Assembly (NCBI GenBank): GCA_016617855.1
Contig: JAECUM010003653.1
Span: forward strand, 62,001 to 126,000
DNA length: 64,000 bases
Direction: 5' to 3'
Origin: Megalonaias nervosa
Taxonomy: Eukaryota; Mollusca; Bivalvia; Unionida; Unionidae
The notes beneath the pieces are model-generated. The model had not been told where the DNA came from, ran no database searches, and was given only the letters and a program-made list of their open reading frames with translations. The translations under genes and the position numbers were made by a program. This document shows, piece by piece, positions 23,441 to 34,519 of the stretch (positions are counted from its first letter, which is position 1; each line of letters starts with the position of its first letter).

Positions 23441-24229
23441 AACATAAATGTTAAACATGAATATAAAATACTCCCAAGATTTTACAATATTTTAAACTGT
23501 GCAGAATTCTGTATTATTTGCCTGTAATGACAGTGACAGGCAACCTTGCCTTTATAAAAGTATAATTATGTGCCTCTGTTTTCTCCTTTCCTCAAGGTTA
23601 TCATGCAACGACAGTTTACAGACCTACAAACACCTGCTTTAATTTAATTTTGTCCCCTGCATATGGTGTTACTTACCTTCTTTATTATATTTTCAAGATT
23701 AGGAAGCCAGAAAGATATTGATAATTTTAGTTGTTTGATGTGTGACTTCAAAAGTTAAATGTAACTAAGTTACTGAGAAGAGGGTGCCTTGCAATGATCT
23801 TTTCCTTGAAGTTACCAAGGTTTGTTATATTTCACACATTGAATGCTATGATACTCTGTGGTGTGTGAATCACTAGTAATTCACACATTCTTTTTAACTA
23901 ACCAGGCATACTTTGGATAATGTACAGAAAACTAATATAGATTAAAATAAACTGCATGTTAAGAAACAAAATTCCCAAAATCTGTTATGTTTATCATTAA
24001 AAAATGTTGCTGTCATTTCACTACTATTAAAAACGTAAACAATTTTAAACTTTAGCAGAGAAGTTTTAAGCAATTTCATGAAGGGCTTATCCTTTCACAT
24101 ACATGTAACTATATTATTTTCATAGAAACAGTGGAGAGGTCACATTCAGTTGAGTCTGTGGATTCTTTCTTATAGCTTTTGGTCCCACTGTTTCTGGACA
24201 CTAATTTTCTTGGTGGTTGTTGTGAGTTT

Positions 24230-24880
24230 TGTCTGCATTCTACACCATTGCTAAGCAGAATAACTTTATTATTAGACTTCACTTGATTTTGATAAGATCT
24301 TGCTTGTGAGTTTGGTTGTGAGCATTTGACACCACCATTTAGAGTCATGATCCTTATTGTTGGACCCAACCACTTCCATTTCTGCACAGTAATTCCTGTA
24401 ATTAATGATAGATTGAAACAAATTTGGTATGAGATTGATATTTATGAAAACTTAGTCGAGTTTGATGGGCAGCATTCTGCACCTTGATTTAGCAGAGTTA
24501 TAGTCCCTGCTTGTTGGTTCCACCCACTTTTATTTATGCACAATAATTTCCTTACCACACAGTAATTTACTGGATTTTGGTCAGATTGGGTATACAGCTT
24601 GCTGTTTGATATTCATGAATCATATCCTGCATTTCATTGTGAGTCTTCCACATCACTGTTTAATAGAGTTATAGCCTCTGATTTGCAGACCCATCCACTT
24701 TCTTTTCCACACAATATACCCCTTTATTACTTTAATTTAAACCAAATTTTGTATGCCACTTGATACTGATGAGACCTTAGCAGAGTTCTTTTGTCAATAT
24801 TCTGCATTAACAAATGGCTGATTTTAGCCCCTGATTGTGAGACCCACTTGCATGTGTTCTACACAATAGATATCATAGTA
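24230..24880. repeat. Degenerate ~160-bp tandem repeat, 4 units
   Basis: The recurring marks are a 'ctttyatttctgcacaata'-like phrase near 24,372, 24,530, 24,698 and 24,850, with 'tttggtatg', 'tgatatttatga' and 'cagcattctgca' between them. Spacing is about 160 bases. The units are strongly diverged, so the array is old. Confidence 0.6.
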
Positions 24881-25029
24881 TTGGAGATCAAATTTTATAT
24901 GCAGCTTGATAATGATGAGGCCAACCAAAAGGAACAAATTCATGCAGTTTGTGATTATGATTGCAAATAGTAGAAGCAATATTAAGTGTAGTAGTGTATT
25001 TGCAGTAGTTTTAGAAATATAAGGTTACA

Positions 25030-25250
25030 AGTAGATACATGGTGCTGGATAGTTGAAGACTGGGTACTGGATCATAGATGACTGGGTGTTGGATTGCAGA
25101 TAACTGAGTCTTGGATAATATGACTGGGTGTTGGATAGTAAACACCTGGGTATTGGATAGTATACAACTAAGTACTGGTAACTACAAACAGCATATTGGA
25201 CAGTAAATCTGGGATGCTGGATAATACATGACAGTGTTGGTCAGTCAAAG
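25030..25250. repeat. Short-unit minisatellite
   Basis: About seven imperfect copies of a unit near 26-30 bases built on 'actgggtgttggatagta' (gactgggtactggatca, gactgggtgttggattg, gactgggtgttggatagt and similar). Confidence 0.7.
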
Positions 25251-25999
25251 TGTATGTTAAACCTATGGACGCTTTTAACATTACATTTCTCCTAGTCCCC
25301 ATAAATCCTAAAAATGGCAACCTGATGTTAAATCCCCATTGTCCCAGCCATCATTTTAAACATATGGACTAATGACTTAATGTTAAGATTCCCATTGTCA
25401 CTATAGACTCTAGTGTGATATTTCCCTAAAAAATCAAATAAGCACCAGAGAATTATTCCACTATTGAGAAGGAGCATTTAGTTTTATTTCTGGGTTAGCA
25501 GCACTTTGAAGTTTATGTTAATTCAGCTCCCTCTCCATATAATTGTATTCAGTGATCACAACCCCCTTACTTTCATCAACAAAATGAAAAACAAAAATCA
25601 GAGATTGTTGAGATGGAGTTAAATGTTGCTTGGATATAACACTGATATTATGCACATTAAGGGAAAGGATATCCTGATTGCAGATGCACTTTCACATGTA
25701 TAGAAGTTCAATATTGCTTTATTTTCTATATATTTTTGTGTCATTCACAAGACATCTTGGCTTTTGCTAATGTGGAAAATGACCCAAGTAATTTCTTGTG
25801 CCCATCTACACAAGGGCATGGGGTAGTTGATTTTGTCTAAGTGTTAGGCTTTGCAAAACAGCAGATATTGGCTAAAACAAGAGAAAAGCTGGCCAAAATC
25901 ATTAGTAAAATGTGAAAATTAAAATTTATGTCAATAATATCTTAAATCGAAGTCACTGTTACCCTCCTTTGTGGTTTGTTTGTTTGTGGGTTTTATTTC

Positions 26000-26200
26000 T
26001 CAGCTTATGATTGGCTATACATGACAGCCAGTATATTTGGTGGAGGAAGAACCACCAACCTAAGGGAAGCTACTGGCAAGCTTTCTCACATACCAACATT
26101 TGTCAAACAGAGACTCGAACTCACGGAACTGGAGGTGATATGTGTGTAATCTGTAAAAAGCAAACGCCTGAGACCACTTTGCCACCAGAGGCCCCACCTT
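26000..26200 (-). repeat. tRNA-derived SINE
   Basis: On the minus strand an A box TGGCAAAGTGG (26,184-26,174) and a B box GAGTTCGAGTC (26,122-26,112) are present. The 52-base spacing suggests a Ser/Leu-type tRNA ancestor with a long variable or intron-like insertion. The body after the B box is short. Confidence 0.6.
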
Positions 26201-26493
26201 TCTGGTAAGGAAGTGGTATTAATAGAGAGGCATACATTAATTTTATCAGAGTCTATCATGACCAGAGCTTTAGAAATAAAATGTAAACCTCACAATTTAA
26301 GTCCACAAAGCATGAATATATGTCAGATCATGGTGATTTACATTGGTCTTGTGGGAATAGTATTCATCAAGATGCATTTCTTCCCAGAGTTAAATGACTC
26401 CTGGTAAAACATTATTATAGTGTACAAAAATAACCTTTATTAATATCAGGTCAAGGTCAAAGACAATGATGAAGAACTTTATACTATACTTAC

Positions 26494-26646
26494 AGGTATC
26501 TTGTGAACATGTTAACCCAAACACAAAATAGTTTGTAACCAAAGTTGGTATGCTGGAGTTTCTCAAGAGTATCAGATATGGTTTTAGATCTCTTTCCTTT
26601 TTCAACTGCTTCACTACCTTCAAGTGTTTCTTGTTTTGAATTGTGT
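26494..26646 (-). other. Possible exon of unknown gene
   Basis: A 153-base segment is bounded by a good acceptor (tttcaatattttccag) and a near-perfect donor (ATACCT before gtaagtat). Two of its three frames are open: one reads HNSKQETLEGSEAVEKGKRS...GYKLFCVWVNMFTRYL, the other KKHLKVVKQLKKERDLKPYL. I recognise neither, and I found no partner exons, so it may be chance. Confidence 0.3.
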
Positions 26647-26965
26647 CTGGAAAATATTGAAAATAAAACTAAACCTAAATGCTTTGGAGATAAAGCCTTG
26701 TTCTGAGTTTTGTCCAAATCTGTTGAGTCATTACGTATTCTTGAGTAGAACAAAAAAAAAAAAAAAGAGATTGGGTCTTTTGTACAAAAGAGGTTGGTGC
26801 TAACAGAAGCAAGAATTCTGTCAAATATCAACATCAAGTGCTGAGTGTTAAATGGAATTCAGATGTTGCCGAGACCCATGATTCAACAACATCAGCTCAA
26901 CTGACCAAGTCTGCACAAGTTACAGTGGAAATGCAAATAAGGCATATCATACAACCCTGATTACC

Positions 26966-28335
26966 ATCTATACTTGCTTGTAAGATGAGTCCAACTGCAA
27001 AGACCCAGATCTGCCATCGCATAATGTGCTGGCAGATCTGAGACTGTGCAGTTTGTTAGGAATAATCAGTAGAACAAACAACATAGACCCACATCTGCAG
27101 GTACAGTATGCTACAACTGATCAGGATCTTTGTTGCATGCATTTTGACTGAACTTATATGCAAGGATATATGGTACATTTTCACTTTATGTGAAGTCAGA
27201 ATTTAAAACACATACCCAAACATGTAGGGAAGAAAAACGCCTAACCATTGTCGCTTTTATAATTTATTTCATAATAGTCTGTATGTCACAATCATATTCA
27301 CAAGATTAATTGGTGCATGAAGAAATACATACTGTAAATGTAAAAATCTTACAAAAACATCTACACATCCAAAAATGTTTTCAAAAATGCAGTCTTGTAC
27401 CAATTTTTTAGAATATTTACAATAGAATATTGTTCCATAGGATGCAAATTATCTGAATTTTTCTATTAACTTGAGGACCACTCTGGTGGCCTAGTGGTTA
27501 GAGCATCTGCCTTGGATGCAAGAGGTCGCAGGTTTGAACCCCAGCTGAGTCATACCAAAGACTTATGAAAATGATATTAACAGCTGCCTCGCTAGGCACT
27601 CAGCATTAAGAGGTTAGTGTTAGGACTGGTCTGCCTGGTGTCTGGATAATGTGACTGGGTGGACATCATGCTACATGTCTGCAGCATGATGCCCCAGTGC
27701 TAGACATTACTATATACTGCCACATTGCAGACATCGTAGCGATATGACTGAAAAATTGTTAAAGCTACATCAAAAATCCAAATCACACACACACAATTAA
27801 CCTGAATTATACTTTATTCCTAATCAATAGGCTGCTCTTAAGGCAGAACACTAAAACTATTTAACATGATTCAATTTTTTTTCTTCACCTAATACACCAC
27901 TCAGTGCTAAGATCTTGTTGTGAAAAGAAAGAAAGAAATATGAGTAAATTATATTAAAACAAAATAAAGAACTAAAATATGACTTAAAACAGAATAAAAG
28001 TGAAAAATATTAACCCTGTGCAATGAGAAAATTTACTCCTTGATTTCAAAGCTGTGGAGAACATACTGAAATTGACAATTTTTCATCTAACAGAAGCAAC
28101 AAACTTTCCTAAGTCAATATACACACACCTGGATAGTGTACTGTTTATACATACTTACTTATAAGATGGTACATGTAACCCAGTTTAATAGTTGCTAAGG
28201 CAATGCATCTTTTTAGTGTTTGTTATACTGATTACTCCAAACAATGTGCAGAGACAGATATGCTGGCACATTATGCAATGGCAGATCTGGGTTTGTGCAG
28301 TTTGCAGCTGGACTCAACTTATAAGCAATACTGTA
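26966..28335. mobile_element. 1.37-kb element with hairpin-repeat ends
   Basis: Copy 2 of the hairpin repeat (26,967-27,100, +) and copy 3 (about 28,195-28,333, -) face each other as inverted termini, each with outer ends like 'tatacttgcttrtaag'. The palindrome agatctgcca...tggcagatct is present in both. The interior has no transposase but hosts a SINE at 27.48-27.80 kb. 'TATAAG' termini resemble those of TA-targeting DNA transposons; a TA duplication is possible but not certain. Confidence 0.5.
27479..27797 (+). repeat. tRNA-derived SINE, bivalve type
   Basis: A box TGGCCTAGTGG (27,487-27,497) and B box GGTTTGAACCC (27,531-27,541), 33 bases apart, form a clear tRNA-like head. The tail carries 'ggcactcagcattaagag', 'aatgtgactgggtgg', a 'catcatgc...gcatgatg' inverted repeat and 'gatatgactgaaaaattgtt', and ends in (CA)n. 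From memory this tail resembles SINEs common in bivalve genomes. It is nested inside the hairpin-ended element. Confidence 0.85.
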
Positions 28336-30830
28336 AAAATGACTTGTTACATTACCATGTGCACTTTTTTTTAAACAATATATTTTTAAAATGTTTTGTT
28401 TTATATGAATTAATTTAAGACTGGAATGGTTTGATTCCTTTGTGTGATAGTTCTTGTATAATCATTTTCTTTGTCCTTGTTCTGAGTTTCAAACTTGAAG
28501 TGTAATCAGTTGTCATCAGAAAGATTTCTTCAAGAACTTGTTACATTAGAGTGCATTTGAATTTAGAATTTCATTGAATTCCTATGACATTTGTCGGTGA
28601 TAATTCTTCAAGAATATTCTTTATTCTCTGACTTGACTACAAACTCAGTTACAAACTTGTACAATCTTGCTTTTTCCTAATTATATTTCAAGAACTGCTT
28701 ACATTTTTAATGCATTTGATCTGAACTGTTATTATAGCTTGTGCATTTAAAGTAAATTTAAACAATTTTTCCATGCACACAAGGAGTAGATACAGTACAC
28801 ATCAGAACATTCTTATGTAAATTATTCCAGTTACACATATTTTCTTTCCACATTTCCCAGAATCATTTGCCTAACCCTTGCAATATAAACACATTTATCT
28901 ATATTTCTTCACATTTTATTCTATTACATCTGTTGAATATAAAAGTTTAATTACAAGAATTGACAAAGTTCAACTATTATATAGCAACAGCTGGAATTCA
29001 GATATAAGGAACAACAGTTTTTATTGTTTTTGTACACTATCATTATAATTTTTTCTGAATTTTAAAACAATGTAAACCATACTGTTACAGAAATACTTCA
29101 ATTCATTTATTACATTCTCCTGGGGATCATCAGCATTTGCATCCAAAAGTTTGGCAAATTTATTCTTTTACCCACAAGAAACTGAATGGATATTGCCATT
29201 TGATGTCACAACTTGTAGCCCTCCCTCCCCTTACTGGATGGATATTGTCATTTGACGTCACAACTTACAGCTCTACTCTTACTGGATTAACACACTGTCC
29301 CAGTTGTTGGACAGCTTTTGCTACAGTAATTGTGTACTCAACTTTCATGTCTGGTAACTTGCAGACTTCATCATGCTATCATTATATACATACTTTCCAT
29401 AACTTTGGTTTCTGTTTGTTATAGTCACACTGTTTCATAGCAGCTAGTGTGCTCCCTTCATGGTTTTGGACCACTGCTGTGTAGTGCATGCAGATTATGC
29501 ATCTATGAATTTGGTTTTCCTTCCCCCCACCTCATTTGGGTAAATACTTAAATATATTCAATTATTATGCCTGTATGATTTATACCCACTTCCTACTGCA
29601 CATGACAGAATATTTTTGATCACTGCAAATCTAAGGATCTCATTTCATCTTGAGTTACAGTTATCAATGTATCTATACACCTATATACCTCATGTTAACA
29701 GTAGCTTTCTGCACAGATGCAGCATTACTGCCAGTCCCTCTTATCCTAATAAGATTGTAACTAATTTCTAACTTTTCCTATGCAGTTAATCAGATGCTGA
29801 GTAGAAGAACATGAGCAAACACTGATTCAGTACTGGCTGCATTTGTAGAGCAAACTTTGTATGCCTGTAGAGATGTTTTTGAAGTGCAGGCTATATGTTA
29901 AAATTAACTACTGCTAACAAATGCATTCATTTGGTCTTGCTACATTTGGTGCTTACTGGTCAAGGATTGCAGCACAAAGGACACTCCTTCCAGAAAAGGT
30001 GAAGCTACCAGTATCACACATGTTCAGTTAGATGACCACATGATAAAAATCTTACGCTACTGGTCATAAGACTGTCACCAGCAATATATGTATGTTCATA
30101 TACATCCTGATGTTATCTGCCTTGCTCAATTTAGTTTTGCAGAACTGGAGTATAATACTTCCTGTATAGAAATGCAGTGGAAAGACCATTTTAAGCATGC
30201 TTCTCTCTCTGAATGACATACACACATATTTGTGTGGGAGTGGGGAGGAAGCTGATAATGTATTTTCTTTTTTATCCCTACTGTCTTTGGAAGCTTATTA
30301 GTTAATGAGTGTAAGTCAATACAGTCACCACACTCATAGCTAAACTCTGCTTTATAGTGTGCATGTAACTCTGTTTTATAGTAAACATGTAACTGCTTTA
30401 TAGTGTACATATAAGAATCTACTCCTTTACTTTCTATTAAAATTTTGCTATCTACGTGCTTCACTGTTATCAGCGGTGTTACTGTGATTTCATACTATTT
30501 TGTTACATTATATATGCTATAACCTTATTAAACCTTACACTTAAGATCATTCAATAACAACCTCATCAAGAATATACTGATTAAAAAAACAACAACTTCC
30601 TGGACAGATTATCAATTACTGTAACCATTCACAATGTGAAATGGCGAACAAGCATACCAATAAGAACTACACTTATTTGGGGACACTACTCACTGCTTCA
30701 TGCGTTTATTTCAGCATTTATGGATTATTCATTATCCATTTTTCCCACAATACTAAGCTACTGTTAATGGAGGATTTCCATCATTACCATATATATTCGC
30801 TACCAGGTCGAGTCAAGCTGCATATGACAA
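28336..30830. other. Non-coding DNA
   Basis: AT-rich, with no gene recognised. Small local duplications are present: 'ttcaagaact.gttacatt...tgcatttga' at about 28,527 and 28,689; a ~65-base pair of 'actgga.ggatattg.catttgaygtcacaactt' at 29,183 and 29,233; and a short 'ttatagtgtacatgtaact' repeat at 30,350-30,415. Confidence 0.5.
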
Positions 30831-30834
30831 AGAG

Positions 30835-30976
30835 CATAATGCGGCTGCCGATGTTGTTGGTTCTACTGATTACTCCTAACAAACTGCACAAACTCAGACC
30901 TGCCGGTACATTATGCGACAACAGATCTGGGTCTGTGCAGTTTGCAGCTGGACTTGTCTTATAAGCGAGTAAACAT
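30835..30976 (-). repeat. Hairpin repeat family, copy 4
   Basis: Minus-strand copy of the 19.7-kb repeat, with 'ttactcgcttataagac' at its outer end and the agatctg palindrome inside. It has no facing partner nearby, so it is a solo end or a truncated element. Confidence 0.65.
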
Positions 30977-32240
30977 GGTACACAGTTCTGCACAATAACC
31001 TTATCCAGCACTGATAGACCCTCATCTTTGTTGGCCAAGGTTCCAATATGTTAACCCTATTTACACACTGGTGGATCAATCAGATATTTAACTGCTTTGT
31101 CCTAGCGACAGCTATTGGATTTCATAGTTACCTCCCTTAGAATGTAAATGCCAACTAACCAATAATGTGTAACAGTGGTGCTTTGTACATCAGCTGAAAA
31201 TGGAAGAGGCAATTTACTCTAAAAGGATACTTTCTAAGTTTAACATCAAAAGTATGACTATGTACCAGAGAGAAGCCATTACACACATATTTGTGGGAAA
31301 GTATGTATTTGTATAAACATGGACTGACACTGGAAAATTGCTTAATTATGAGTCCTTTCCATTTGTGTGCTCTCATTCTCTTGATCATGAAGGAACAGTG
31401 TTCAAATTTGACCAAGTTGATTTTGATTGGATGCACTGGCTTGCCTCCACATTTAATGAAATTCACATACCTGGATCACTGAAATATCTGATACGCCAAT
31501 GTACAGACAGGGTAAAATATTGGAACCATGGCTAGGGAAGATGCTTTAACTCACTAGTACATTCTTCAGGTCAAAGTGCTGATTCTATTTAACTCTTTTT
31601 TGGTCCTTCTCTGTGGACATCTGGTTACATCAGACCCTCAACACAGTAAGAGGTCACTCCCTTCTAACTGAGTGCCTCTAGTTATCACTTGACCCATCTA
31701 TTCTGTACAGCACATTGTACTGGTATCAATCTGGTTACAACAGACCCTCAACTCTAGCTTACAAAGAAATGCCTCTGGTTGTATACTCGGTTACACTTAA
31801 ATGTATTTAGTGACAATTGAACTCTTGCTATTTAGTCTCATACTGGACTCCACTCTTACTGGAAATACATGGGACTTGCATTTCAGTGTACAATGCTATA
31901 CTCAGATTCAGCAAGTCAAGTCTTTTTGCCAAAGATTTATGTTATAAAAGTTTACATCTAGTTGAGCTTGTCAATATGTATGTGTATATGAATAAAAAAT
32001 ATATTGAGCAATACAAGAACAATGCATTCTTAAAGTTTTTTACAAACACACATGTATACATAAAGTTTAGTCATACACTAGGAAAAGCAGAAAATGATGA
32101 TTACATACAAAACCACCTAGTGAGGTAGCTTTCTCTTTAAACATCACTGCAATGAAGTAACTGAAATCTAACTTGCATTTCACAAACTGTTCAAGTGTAC
32201 ATATACCAATATTACAAAATAAACTTTCCCATATGTCCTT
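30977..32240. other. Non-coding DNA with an inverted repeat
   Basis: About 70 bases at 31,020-31,090 reappear inverted at 31,474-31,545 ('aaatatctgat' ... 'atattggaacc.tggc'), about 75% alike. 'ctggttaca.cagaccctcaac' is duplicated at about 31,621 and 31,731. Short frames here have no domain. Confidence 0.5.
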
Positions 32241-32345
32241 TAACCTGAAGCTCCTTCCTGTATGTCATGAGAGGTGATTAATGGGGGCAACCTTCTTCTC
32301 CTGGGATTTGTCTCATGATGTTTCAGGTGAAAAGGCCTTGGCCTA
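32240..32345. repeat. Dispersed repeat, copy 2
   Basis: Diverged second copy of the 13.36-kb repeat: 'gggggcaaccttcttctcc', 'ctgggatttg' and 'gatgtttcag' in the same order. Confidence 0.5.
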
Positions 32346-32479
32346 TTTTAAATACTACTAGCTTTTGGGTTTACAAACAAGTCTTTAAAATCTGCATCTA
32401 AAATGAAACAATCATGAAAATTCTACAAGCAACTTTATTTACAAACAAGTCTATCTATATAACCATTACATTTGTGTTG

Positions 32480-32810
32480 ACAGTTGAATGATGGCACCTT
32501 TGAGGGCAGAAATGCATGGGTCTATTTGTTTGGAATACAAGTGATAATGCCTATGTGGGCAGATATGTAACAGTTTATATATTGGGAACATACACAATAG
32601 TGTCTTTCTGGGCAGATAATCAAGGATTTATTTGTTTGGAATATACATGAGTGCCTTTGGGGGCAGATAAGAAAGGGTCTATTTGTTTGGAATATACACA
32701 ATAATGCTTTTGTGGGCAGATATGCAACAGTCTATTTGTTTAGATTATACATGATAGTGCCTCTGTGGGCAGATATGCAAGGGTTTATGTTTGGAATATA
32801 CACAAGTGAA
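32480..32810. repeat. ~60-bp minisatellite, 5 units
   Basis: The unit reads roughly 'ggaatatacac', 'atagtgcctttgtgggcaga' and 'tatgcaacagtctatttgttt'. There are five diverged copies, at 32,490, 32,555, 32,620, 32,690 and 32,755 (approximate). Confidence 0.8.
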
Positions 32811-32892
32811 TCTTGGACCTGGTTCAACATGCTTAGGTATTGTTATGCCTGCACAATAGAAACCAAATGGAACATGCTCAGGCCTTTCTGCT

Positions 32893-33115
32893 AATCAATG
32901 GAAAAACCCCTCAGAAATACAATAGTGGCTGCCATTGCATATACATTACCAAGCAATGGAAAAACCCCTCAGAAATACTACAGTGACTGCCGTTGTAGAT
33001 ATATTGCCAATCAATGGAAAAACACCTCAGAAATACTACAGTGGCTGCCACTGTAGATACATTGCCCATCAATGGAAAAACACCTCAGAAATACTACAGT
33101 GGCTGCCACTGTGTA
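32893..33115. repeat. 58-bp minisatellite, 4 units
   Basis: Four copies of a unit starting 'caatggaaaaacmcctcaga' and ending 'gtagatacattgcc', 85-95% alike, with a regular 58-base period. Adjacent to two unrelated minisatellites. Confidence 0.92.
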
Positions 33116-33278
33116 TACTTACACCTTGTTTACCAATTATATCTTGTGCACATCACACACTCTCATAGGGTTTATTATGGCAAATCTGATGAGATGGCTT
33201 GGTAATGGCCAAAACATTCCCAAGTTTCTTTTCTCAAGCATGAACTCTCTGGAGTAAAAAGTACCTAACTCTTTTGAC

Positions 33279-33698
33279 ATGGCTCTGTTTTGCCAAGAGT
33301 ACTGTAGATTGTGGCTATTTAACATGGTTCTATTCTCCCAAGTGTACTGTGAATTATGGCTGTATAACATGGTTCTATTTTGCGAAGTGTACTGTGGATT
33401 ATGGCTGTATAACATAGTTCTGTTTTGTCAAGTGTATTGTGGATTAAGGCCATTTGACATGGTTCTATTTTGTCAAGCATACTGTGGATTAAGGCCATTT
33501 GACATGGTTCTATTCTGTCAAGCATACTGTGGATTATGGCCATTTGACATGGTTCTATTTTGTCAAGCATACTGTGGATTAAGGCCATTTGACATGGTTC
33601 TATTTTGTCAAGCATACCGTGGATTATGGCTGTTGGACTTGGTTCTATTTTGCCATGCAAACTGTAGAGTATGGCCATTCTTCACCATTCTCCTGTGA
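33279..33698. repeat. 45-bp minisatellite, ~9 units
   Basis: The unit contains 'catggttctattttgtcaag' and 'actgtggattatggc'. Because 45 is a multiple of three, open frames run through it on both strands: a 15-residue repeat MVLFCQAYCGLRPFD on plus and MLDKIEPCQMALIHS on minus. No start context, splice site or flanking domain supports translation, so it is treated as non-coding. Confidence 0.92.
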
Positions 33699-34181
33699 TT
33701 TTCCCCTTTTTAAACTATCACTCCATTGACATATTTTCCATGGTGTAATTTGGTGCTCCAGTTATACAGAAACAATCTTGGGTAAGATGACTACACATTG
33801 GGCAAAATATCCTGAGTATGACATGCCTGCATGGGATGATTCCATTGCAACAAAGACAAATCAGACTGAAACTTTGAAGAAATCACCCCTTAAATCCATA
33901 AAAGTAAAAGAAAATAGGTAAACATAAAAAATTATATTTATATCTAAGAAGGTTGATAAAACAAAGTACACATCAAGTTGAATCGGAATATGTTCGTGGT
34001 TCTTGAGCTGCATTAGTTACAAGCAACATTCCAACTAAACATATTAGGTGGATTAACAAGAGCCATTACTCTGCTTAAAATGGAACAGATATCAAAAAGA
34101 ATCATAAAAGATGCATCTCAGTTAACGAAACAATGCTACTGACATTTAAAACATCTTATAACTGATGTTAGGTTGCTCATA

Positions 34182-34517
34182 CAGCTCTCCCCTGCTATAA
34201 TGTGCCTTGTTAAAACACAATTCAAGATATAACACAGTACTACTATGGACCCTGTGATCAAAATCATACCAATGTATAACAGTAAGGGTTGAAAGAAAAC
34301 AAGGTGAAACTTAGTTTTATATCTTTATTTCCTTTTCAAAACACCATTATTTAACAAATGTTGATACTGCCCACTATACCACGGTCCTGTATATTAATGA
34401 TATGCTCAATATATCATGTTTCTGTATATACTGCAGTTTTCAGTATAATACGACTCAGCAGATAATGCAGTCTATGCTAATGGACCCCGACTAATGCATT
34501 ATAATGAGGGAGAGCTG
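34182..34517. mobile_element. pogo/Tigger-like MITE
   Basis: The ends are CAGCTCTCCCCTGCTATAAT and, inverted, CAGCTCTCCCTCATTATAAT. TA dinucleotides flank both sides (34,180-34,181 and 34,518-34,519), as expected for TA-targeting Tc1/mariner/pogo elements. At 336 bp without coding capacity it must have used another element's transposase. Confidence 0.75.
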
Positions 34518-34519
34518 TA

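Larger units (their letters stand above)
23441..26000. other. Non-coding DNA with degenerate repeats
   Basis: No gene identified. It contains a four-unit degenerate repeat at 24.2-24.9 kb and a short-unit minisatellite at 25.03-25.25 kb. A 92-codon minus-strand frame at 24,387-24,109 overlaps the first unit of that repeat and is preceded by a possible acceptor, but matches nothing I know. Confidence 0.5.

Noticed and set aside
21200..23458. Many overlapping 60-118 codon frames on both strands in the satellite
   Set aside because: They arise because the 48-bp unit is a multiple of three; starts and stops coincide with 49-bp units. The same peptide repeats in every frame set, with no start or splice context.
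24109..24387. Minus-strand 92-codon frame with a possible acceptor upstream
   Set aside because: Its start overlaps one unit of the degenerate 160-bp repeat. No domain or partner exon was found; not supported as a gene.
27479..27560. Functional tRNA gene at the SINE head
   Set aside because: A and B boxes fit, but acceptor and anticodon stems do not close, and a long SINE tail with (CA)n follows.
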